A stretch of DNA of 64,000 nt from Streptomyces ortus (GTDB lineage Bacteria > Actinomycetota > Actinomycetes > Streptomycetales > Streptomycetaceae): NCBI RefSeq assembly GCF_026341275.1, contig NZ_JAIFZO010000002.1, positions 7,036,118-7,100,117 of the forward strand, in the 5' to 3' direction. The translations under genes were made by a program, and so were the position numbers. Below are positions 58,427 to 64,000 of the stretch, piece after piece. Position 1 is the first letter of the stretch. The number at the start of each line of letters is the position of its first letter. The notes below the pieces were generated by a model. It was not told the origin of the DNA. It did not search any database and saw only the letters and a list, made by a program, of their open reading frames with translations.

Positions 58427-59320
58427 ATGCGTGCATTCGTCACCGGAGCGACCGGCTGGATCGGCTCCGCCGTGGTCGACGAACTCGTCTCCGCGGGCCA
58501 TCAGGTCATCGGCCTGGCCCGGTCCGACCGGGCCGAGCGGGCCCTCGCGGCCAAGGGGGTCGGCGTCGTCCGCGGCGACCTGGACGATCTCGGCTCGCTG
58601 CGGCGAGGCGCCGACCAGGCGGACGCGGTCATTCACCTGGCCAACAAGCACGACTGGGGCAACCCCGCCGAGTCCGACCGTTCCGAACGTGCCGCGATCC
58701 GGGCCCTCGGTGGCGTCCTCAGCGGGACCGGCCGCCCGTTCGTGGTCGCCGCGCCCTTCTCCGGCCTCGTCGAAGGGCGGCCCGCCACCGAGGACGACGT
58801 CTCGCCGGCCGTCGGCCCGGACTCCAACCGGGGCGGCAGCGAGAACCTCGCCCTGGACTACGTGGCCCGGGACGTGCGGACCGTGATCACGAGGTTCGCA
58901 CCGAGCGTCCACGGCCACGGCGACTGGGGGTTCGTCAACTTCCTCACCCAGGCGGCCCGCGACAAGGGAGTCTCCGGTTACGTCGGCGACGGCTCCGCCG
59001 CCTGGTCGGCGGTGCACCGCGACGACGCGGCCCAGCTCGTCCGCCTGGGCATGGAGAAGGCGCCCGCGGGGACGCGCCTGCACGCCGTCGCCGAGGAGGC
59101 CGTCACCACCAAGGCGATCGCCGAGGCGATCGGCCGCAGCCTCGGCCTGCCGGTCGCCTCCGTCGCCCCGCGGGACGCCGGACCCCACTTCGGCTTCGTC
59201 GGCTCCTTCTTCGCCTCCACCATGACCGCGTCCAGCGACGCGAGCAGGCGGCTTCTGTCCTGGGAGCCCACCGGGCCGTCCCTGCTCGCGGACATCGACG
59301 CGGGCGCGTACACGGCCTGA
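58427..59320 (+). CDS. NAD-dependent epimerase/dehydratase (extended/atypical SDR)
   Basis: A 297-aa SDR. The cofactor motif is MRAFVTGATGWIGSAVVDEL; after strand 2, LARSD suggests NADP(H). The usual YxxxK is not evident, and SENLALDYVARD stands at that position, as in atypical NmrA-like reductases. GAAGGAGG precedes ATG 58427. It is divergently transcribed from the TetR gene and is a likely TetR-controlled detoxifying reductase. Confidence 0.88.
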   Translation: MRAFVTGATGWIGSAVVDELVSAGHQVIGLARSDRAERALAAKGVGVVRGDLDDLGSLRRGADQADAVIHLANKHDWGNPAESDRSERAAIRALGGVLSGTGRPFVVAAPFSGLVEGRPATEDDVSPAVGPDSNRGGSENLALDYVARDVRTVITRFAPSVHGHGDWGFVNFLTQAARDKGVSGYVGDGSAAWSAVHRDDAAQLVRLGMEKAPAGTRLHAVAEEAVTTKAIAEAIGRSLGLPVASVAPRDAGPHFGFVGSFFASTMTASSDASRRLLSWEPTGPSLLADIDAGAYTA

Positions 59321-59411
59321 CGGCCGCAGGCGTCCACACGCCACGACCCGACCAGCACCCACCTACCCGGCCCGACCTCTCGTAACAGCACCGTCCGAAG
59401 GAGCCAATGCC

Positions 59412-60077
59412 GTGCCCACCCCTCCGTACACCCTGGCGGAACCACGTGTCTCCGCCGCTCTGACCCGCATGTTCGAAGCCGCCGCCCGCGACGAGGAGAC
59501 CGTGTCGCTTGTGAGGGGCGACCTGCCCCACGACCGGGGGGCGCTGACCGCGCAGGAACTCGCCGACGCGGCGCAGGACGTCTACATGCCGGTCTCCGCC
59601 GACGGCGGCAGACTCCTCTACAACCTCGTCCGCGCCACGAAACCGGCCACCGTCGTCGAGTTCGGCACCTCGTACGGCATCTCCACGCTTCACCTGGCCG
59701 CCGCCGTCCGCGACAACGGCACCGGCCGGGTCGTCACCACGGAGATGAGCCGGACCAAGGCGGCGTCGGCCCGCGACACCTTTGCCGCCACCGGTCTCGA
59801 CGACGTGATCACCGTGCTGGAGGGGGATGCCCTCCAGACGCTCGCCGCACTGACGCAGCCGGTCGGCTTCCTGTTCCTGGACGGCTGGAAGGACCTCTGC
59901 CTGCCCGTCCTGCGGCTCCTTGAGCCGCACATCGCGCCCGGCACCCTGGTGGTCGCCGACGACGTGGACCTCCCCGACCTCGGCCCCTACCTCGACCATG
60001 TGCGCGACACGGCCAACGCGTACCACAGCGTCACCTTCCCCGTGGAGGACGGCCTCGAAATCAGCTGCCGCCTCTGA
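59412..60077 (+). CDS. class I SAM O-methyltransferase (catechol-OMT-like)
   Basis: A 221-aa methyltransferase from GTG 59412. Motif I is VVEFGTSYGISTLHLAAAV, followed by VVTTEMSRTKAASAR and LDGWKDLCLPVLRLLEP, the Asp-rich metal segment of family 3 O-methyltransferases. Substrate unknown. It follows the epimerase by 91 nt, perhaps in the same transcript. Confidence 0.88.
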   Translation: MPTPPYTLAEPRVSAALTRMFEAAARDEETVSLVRGDLPHDRGALTAQELADAAQDVYMPVSADGGRLLYNLVRATKPATVVEFGTSYGISTLHLAAAVRDNGTGRVVTTEMSRTKAASARDTFAATGLDDVITVLEGDALQTLAALTQPVGFLFLDGWKDLCLPVLRLLEPHIAPGTLVVADDVDLPDLGPYLDHVRDTANAYHSVTFPVEDGLEISCRL

Positions 60078-60113
60078 CCGGATCCGACGCCGTTGAACGC
60101 GCCCCTTATTCCG

Positions 60114-60180
60114 GGGTTGACCAACACTTGACGAGTGGCTTATCTCACCGGGCGTCAACCCCTGCCTACGGTCGCGTAGG
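60114..60180. promoter_or_regulatory. nested dyads upstream of the SGNH hydrolase
   Basis: GGGTTGAC (60114-60121) and GTCAACCC (60154-60161) form an 8-bp inverted repeat around TTGACG (60129), a possible -35. CCTACG-GTCG-CGTAGG (60165-60180) is a perfect 6-bp dyad just downstream. It probably holds the promoter. Confidence 0.45.
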
Positions 60181-60209
60181 TCACACCCCAAGGTGAATCA
60201 TGGGCCGAC

Positions 60210-61028
60210 GTGGCAGACGATTCGAAAGACGACAACAGATCAGTGATCGGGTCGTACGTGGCGGTGGGGGACAGCTTCACCGAGGGCGTCGGCGACCCGG
60301 GCCCGGACGGGGCGTTCGTCGGCTGGGCCGACCGGTTCGCGGTACTGCTCGCGGACCGGCGGCCCGAGGGCGACTTCACCTACACCAACCTCGCGGTACG
60401 CGGGAAGCTGCTCGACCAGATCGTCGAGCACCAGTTGCGGCGGGCCAGGGAGCTCGCGCCGGACCTGGTCTCCTTCTGTGCGGGCGGCAACGACATCATC
60501 CGGCCGGGCACCGATCCCGACGAGGTCGCGGAGCGGTACGAGCGTGCGGTCGCGGACCTCACGTCGGCCGTCGGCACGGTCCTCGTGACCACCGGCTTCG
60601 ACACCCGTGACGTACCCGTTCTCAAGCACATGCGCGGCAAGATCGCCACGTACAACCTGCATCTGCGGGCCATTGCCGACCGGTACAACTGTCCGGTGCT
60701 CGACCTGTGGTCCCTCAAGACCATCCAGGACCGGCGGGCCTGGGACGGCGACCGGCTCCATCTCTCGCCCGAGGGGCACACCCGGGTGGCGCTGCGCGCC
60801 GGCCAGGTGCTCGGCCTCGAGGTGCCGGCCGACCCGGACCAGCCCTGGCCGGTGCTGCCGCCGCGCGGGACGATGGAGATGCGGCGGGACAACATCCAGT
60901 GGGCACGCGAGTACCTGGTGCCGTGGATCGGCCGACGGCTGCGCGGGGAGTCCTCGGGCGACCGCGTGGAGGCGAAGGGAAGCCTGTCTCCCCACGACAT
61001 CAAGTCGTGGATAGAAGCTGTGGCCTGA
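60210..61028 (+). CDS. SGNH/GDSL-family hydrolase (intracellular)
   Basis: A 272-aa esterase/lipase fold from GTG 60210. Block I is AVGDSFTEGVGDPGPDG (nucleophile Ser), block III AGGNDIIRPGTD, block V WDGDRLHLSPEGHTRVA (Asp and His). No signal peptide. The C-terminal ~70 residues (WPVLPPRGTMEMRRDNIQWA onward) are beyond the usual fold. Substrate unknown. Confidence 0.92.
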   Translation: MADDSKDDNRSVIGSYVAVGDSFTEGVGDPGPDGAFVGWADRFAVLLADRRPEGDFTYTNLAVRGKLLDQIVEHQLRRARELAPDLVSFCAGGNDIIRPGTDPDEVAERYERAVADLTSAVGTVLVTTGFDTRDVPVLKHMRGKIATYNLHLRAIADRYNCPVLDLWSLKTIQDRRAWDGDRLHLSPEGHTRVALRAGQVLGLEVPADPDQPWPVLPPRGTMEMRRDNIQWAREYLVPWIGRRLRGESSGDRVEAKGSLSPHDIKSWIEAVA

Positions 61029-61090
61029 GGGTCTGAGGGCCTGAGGGCCTGGGGGTCTGGGGGGGGCCTGAGGGCCTGAGGCGCCTCAGG
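61029..61090. repeat. CTGAGGGC repeat tract with a 16-nt palindrome
   Basis: The sequence right after the SGNH stop repeats GGGTCTGA, GGGCCTGA, GGGCCTG and CTGAGGGC. It ends in CCTGAGGCGCCTCAGG (61075-61090), a perfect 16-nt palindrome. It lies between convergent genes and may act as a bidirectional terminator. Confidence 0.6.
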
Positions 61091-61150
61091 TGCCTGAGTG
61101 GGGTGAAAGGTTGAACGGCCGAAGGGCTGAGCGGCGTCGAGATGGTTGCC

Positions 61151-61816
61151 TCAGGCATCCGGAGTCTGGGGCTCGGCAGGCCGGGGCCCGGTAGTCCGGG
61201 GTCCGGCAGGCTGGGGCCCGGCGTGGTCGAGCCCCAGTTCCCGGGCCAGTGCCTCGTCCACCCACTGCTGGGTGCGGGCGCGGGAGACCGCGCCCGGGTA
61301 CGCCGTCATCTGCACGGCCAGCCCGTCGAGCAGGGCGGTCAGCCGCAGCGCGCTGGCGGTCGGGTCCGGGCACCGGAACTCACCCGCCGCCACGCCCTCG
61401 GCGATGACCTCGATGAGCGCGGCCTTCCACTGCCGGTCCAGGTCGCGGGTGACGTCCCGCAGCACGGGCTCGCGCAGCGACACCGCCCAGCCCTCGATCC
61501 ACAGCCGCCAGCCCTTGGCCTGTCCGGTCGGCGCGTACCAGCGCACGGCGGCCCGCAGCCGCCGCAGGGCCGTCGTCCGGCGGCCGAGCAACTTGCGCAG
61601 ATGGGCGAGATCGTCCCCGGCGGCGTACGTGAACGCGGCGGCGACCAGTTTCTCCTTCGTGGAGAAGTGATAGAGCACCAGCGCGTTGCTCACACCGAGC
61701 GCGTTCGCCACGTCGGCGATCCGCACCGCGGACACGCCCCGCTCCTCGATCTGCCCGATGGCGGCCCGCAGCAGCTCCTGCTGCCGCTCCGCCACACCCA
61801 ACCGCACTCTCGCCAC
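61151..61816 (-). CDS. TetR/AcrR family regulator (BetI-like)
   Basis: A 221-aa TetR protein from GTG 61816. HTH: LRAAIGQIEERGVSAVRIAD, VANALGVSNALVLYHFSTKE. The C-terminal domain has WYAPTGQAKGWRLWIEGW and LTALLDGLAVQ, like BetI-type TetR. The last ~20 residues are Pro/Gly repeats (AGPQPAGPRTTGPRPAEP). A TetR-type palindrome is found upstream of the next gene (63430), which it may control. Confidence 0.9.
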   Translation of the reverse strand: MARVRLGVAERQQELLRAAIGQIEERGVSAVRIADVANALGVSNALVLYHFSTKEKLVAAAFTYAAGDDLAHLRKLLGRRTTALRRLRAAVRWYAPTGQAKGWRLWIEGWAVSLREPVLRDVTRDLDRQWKAALIEVIAEGVAAGEFRCPDPTASALRLTALLDGLAVQMTAYPGAVSRARTQQWVDEALARELGLDHAGPQPAGPRTTGPRPAEPQTPDA

Positions 61817-62143
61817 CGGGCAACCCTATTGCGTGACCGGGTACGCCGCGGCCGGAGGGGCGGTTACCGGCCGCGCGGAACCTGGGCCGGTGCGGGCGTG
61901 GGGGGGCTCGGGTCGGTCCGGGTGTGCGGAAGCCGCCGGCGGCCCCGTTCTGCCCGGCCCGGCCCCGCCCGGCCCGGTCGCTCGGGTGCTCTCGCGGGGC
62001 CGGTCGAGTCGGCGTCGTGGCGGGTCCGGTTGCGGCGGGGTGCCGCAGGTCCGTTCGGTCGGGGTCCGTCGTGGGTTGGGTCCGGTCGGGCGGAAGTCGG
62101 TTCGGCCGGGTGGGCGAGGGGCGGGCCCGGCGGGGCGGAGGCT
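61817..62143. other. extremely GC-rich intergenic region
   Basis: This 327-nt region between the TetR and dehydrogenase genes (both minus) is dominated by GGTCCGGT-, CGGGTCGG- and CCCGGCCCGG-like words, richer in GC than the genes around it. It holds the TetR promoter, but I see no gene, clear terminator or operator. Confidence 0.5.
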
Positions 62144-63334
62144 TCAGCGGTACCAGCCGAACCTGTCCGTGATCTCCGGCAGGAGTTCCTCGACGAGGGC
62201 GTGGGCGGCTGCCCGGGGTGTCGAACCGTCGGCCTCCGCGCGCGCGAGCGTCCGGTCGATCAGGGCGCGCATCGAGCGGCGCGTGTACGCGAACGCCTCC
62301 TCCGCGTCGGCCCCGATGTCACCGAACAGCGTCCACCACCACCAGGCGTTGGTACCGGAGTTGACCACGACGTCCGGCAGGACGATGACCCCGCGCGCGG
62401 CGAGCAGCTCCTCCGCCTCGGGCAGGACGGGCATGTTGGCCGCCTCTACGATCCAACGGGCCGTGATCTGCTCCTGGTTGACCGTGTCGACGGCGTACGA
62501 GACCGCGGCCGGTACCAGCACCTCGGCCCCCGCGGACAACCAGGCGTCCAGGGGCAGTTCACGGTCGGCGGGACGCAGGACCGAGCGATCGACCGTGCCG
62601 TAGGTGTCCCGCGCGGCGAGCAGCGCGTCGATGTCCAGCCCCCCGGCGTTGGCGATGGTGCCCTTCACGTCGGCGACCGCCACGACACGCAGCCCCGCGC
62701 GTGTGAGGAACCGGGCGGTGGCCCCGCCCATCGTGCCCAGGCCCTGTACGGCGACCCGGGTACCCGCGTAGGCCACTCCGGCCCGGTCCAGCGCCGCCAG
62801 CACCGACTCGGCCACCCCGCAGCCGCCGACCAGCTCGTCCAGACCGATGCCGTCCACCTCGACCGCGAACGCGTCCGCCAGCCGCCGGCGGGCCGCCTCC
62901 TCGTCGTCGAGCAGCGGGTACACCGCCTGGATCGACGACACGAGGCCCGCCTCCGTCGCGGCCCGGTCGACGAGATCCTGGGTGAGGCCCAGGTCCTCCC
63001 CGGTGGTCCAGTGCTGCTCGATGTACGGGCGCATGGCGCGCAGATAGCGCACGAGCAGGCCGTACGCCTCCGGGTCCCGGGGATCGCAGTCGATGCCTCC
63101 CTTGGCGCCGCCCAACGGGATGTAGCGGCCCTCCGGGTTGTAGTGCAGGGCCTCCTTCATGGTCATTCCCCGGGCCAGGCCCGCGACCTCGGCCAGCGTG
63201 CACCCCGCCCGCATCCGCAGCCCGCCGCTGGAGACACCGCGTACCAGGCGGTCCACGACCAAGTGCCCCTGACGGCCCGTGACGTGGTCGGTCCAGGTGA
63301 GCGACATCAAGGGGGCGCGGTCCGGGTCGTTCAC
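62144..63334 (-). CDS. Glu/Leu/Phe/Val dehydrogenase family protein
   Basis: A 396-aa amino-acid dehydrogenase. Catalytic and substrate Lys lie in ARGMTMKEALHYNP and PLGGAKGGIDCDP; the NAD motif is VAVQGLGTMGGATARFL. Relatives deaminate Glu, Leu, Val or Phe. An unusual WWWW run lies in NSGTNAWWWWTLFGD. GTG 63334 has GAGGAGACCCT upstream. It may be controlled by the downstream TetR through the palindrome at 63430. Confidence 0.9.
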   Translation of the reverse strand: MNDPDRAPLMSLTWTDHVTGRQGHLVVDRLVRGVSSGGLRMRAGCTLAEVAGLARGMTMKEALHYNPEGRYIPLGGAKGGIDCDPRDPEAYGLLVRYLRAMRPYIEQHWTTGEDLGLTQDLVDRAATEAGLVSSIQAVYPLLDDEEAARRRLADAFAVEVDGIGLDELVGGCGVAESVLAALDRAGVAYAGTRVAVQGLGTMGGATARFLTRAGLRVVAVADVKGTIANAGGLDIDALLAARDTYGTVDRSVLRPADRELPLDAWLSAGAEVLVPAAVSYAVDTVNQEQITARWIVEAANMPVLPEAEELLAARGVIVLPDVVVNSGTNAWWWWTLFGDIGADAEEAFAYTRRSMRALIDRTLARAEADGSTPRAAAHALVEELLPEITDRFGWYR

Positions 63335-63429
63335 AGGGTCTCCTCGGGAACAGGCATCGGCTTCGGAACGTTGCACCGGCTGGAAGCCGGGCGCACAGAG
63401 CGTCCCGGTGCCGGTCCCGCACCCTCGCT

Positions 63430-63447
63430 ACTGAATGATCGGTCAGT
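63430..63447. promoter_or_regulatory. TetR-type palindrome upstream of the dehydrogenase
   Basis: ACTGA-AT-GATC-GG-TCAGT (63430-63447): 5-bp arms around a central GATC, symmetric overall. It lies about 96 nt upstream of the dehydrogenase start, and the adjacent TetR is the obvious candidate to bind it. Confidence 0.6.
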
Positions 63448-63647
63448 ATCGAAAGTGCGGGGCAAACTGTCAATCGTCTCTGTCGACCGTGTCTGTCGAC
63501 GTGCTGAACGGATCTTCGGTGTGAGGGATGGGGTACGGGGTGAACCTCGCCGTGCTCGGCACGGACACCGCTCTGTCACGCGCCCGACCCGGCGCTGTCA
63601 GAGGCGGCGACCATAATGGATGTTCAGACCGACCCACTGGAGGTGCC

Positions 63648-64000
63648 GTGACCGGCTCCCGTTCCCTGAGTTCCGGGCTCCGTGCTCTGCGCCCCGCCGC
63701 GTTCGGCGTGGATCCGAGTGGTGAGCGCATGCAGCGCATCCGCAGATCTCCGAACTACGCGGACGGCGTGTTCCGCAACCCCGAGGGTGCCCCTCGCCCG
63801 GACGGGGCCATGCGCGAGTTCGCGAAGTCCTACTTCCGCAAGGAGGAGCGCGTCCTGCGGGCTCCGGCGGGCGTCGTGCCGGTGCACTCCACGACCCTCG
63901 CCGACCTCGCCGCGCCCGCCGCCTCGGGGCTGCGGCTGACGTGGATGGGCCACTCCAGCGTGCTCGCGGAGATCGACGGACACCGGGTGCTCTTCGACCC
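63648..64000 (+). CDS. MBL-fold metallo-hydrolase, N-terminal fragment
   Basis: The gene runs off the right edge; 117 codons are visible. GTG 63648 follows ACTGGAGGTGCC. The visible part includes MQRIRRSPNYADGVFRNPEG and ends LTWMGHSSVLAEIDGHRVLF, the N-terminal strands of the NAPE-PLD/UlaG-like metallo-beta-lactamase fold. The zinc motif HxHxDH lies beyond the edge. Substrate unknown; related proteins hydrolyse phospholipids or lactones. Confidence 0.85.
   Translation, partial: MTGSRSLSSGLRALRPAAFGVDPSGERMQRIRRSPNYADGVFRNPEGAPRPDGAMREFAKSYFRKEERVLRAPAGVVPVHSTTLADLAAPAASGLRLTWMGHSSVLAEIDGHRVLFD

Noticed and set aside
59103..60191. Long minus-strand frame over the O-methyltransferase
   Set aside because: It is antisense to genes with clear SDR and methyltransferase motifs, and its product has no recognisable domain.

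Overview
The window is a GC-rich actinobacterial chromosome segment, almost certainly Streptomyces. Third codon positions are nearly all G or C, GTG starts are common, and many genes are joined by 4-nt ATGA/GTGA overlaps. Gene content fits as well: a hopanoid operon carrying its own dxs and ispG, a type I isopentenyl-diphosphate isomerase, XRE-cupin and TetR regulators, and a c-di-AMP riboswitch in front of a LysM/M23 hydrolase. From memory, the order resembles the SCO672x-SCO678x region of S. coelicolor. I see no tRNA, rRNA, CRISPR array, transposase or prophage.

Layout. 0-4.1 kb: the first codons of a probable SsgA-like gene, a secreted Asp-box (BNR) protein, endonuclease V, a small membrane protein, a tract of six ~70-bp tandem repeats, and a saccharopine-dehydrogenase-like reductase. 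4.3-13.6 kb: an acyl-CoA catabolic cluster (CaiB-type CoA transferase, acyl-CoA dehydrogenase, thiolase, FadB-type fusion) behind a 17-nt palindrome, then a benzoylformate-decarboxylase-like ThDP enzyme, an SDR and a MerR regulator. 13.8-17.8 kb: a repeat-rich small protein and two coupled secreted peptidases (S15 and M14). 17.9-30 kb: a BCCT transporter, an unrecognised CPEC protein, an ABC-F protein, Tex, an SCO6745-family protein, GlxA and DJ-1 paralogues, an enoyl-CoA hydratase, an RsbW-like ATPase and Idi.

30.3-38.7 kb: galE followed by a tightly coupled run of two CDP-alcohol phosphotransferases, a LicC-like nucleotidyltransferase, a glycerol-1-phosphate-dehydrogenase-like enzyme, a GT2 glycosyltransferase and a Wzm/Wzt (TagGH) exporter. 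It ends at a 16-bp-stem terminator. This looks like synthesis and export of a phospho-alcohol glycan or glycolipid whose structure I cannot name, and it is the best candidate here for an undescribed system.

39-52.2 kb: the hopanoid operon hpnC-hpnD-(46-aa ORF)-hpnE-polyprenyl synthase-shc-hpnG-hpnH-ispG-dxs-hpnO. IspG and Dxs supply isoprenoid precursor, the polyprenyl synthase and HpnCDE make squalene, Shc makes hopene, and HpnH/G/O elongate and aminate the side chain toward aminobacteriohopanetriol. Short ORFs, coupled by ATGA to the next gene, precede hpnC and hpnE.

52.2-64 kb: an XRE-cupin regulator and a 41-aa membrane protein behind twin operators, a tyrosine phosphatase, a GH36 alpha-galactosidase, the riboswitch-controlled M23/LysM protein, a TetR/NAD-epimerase pair sharing a 23-bp operator, an O-methyltransferase, an SGNH hydrolase, a second TetR, a Glu/Leu-type dehydrogenase and the start of an MBL-fold hydrolase cut by the window edge.

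A recurring intergenic element with core AGGGGCGCGGGGAAC appears at many gene ends, usually inside hairpins, and six copies are in tandem at 2.5-2.85 kb.
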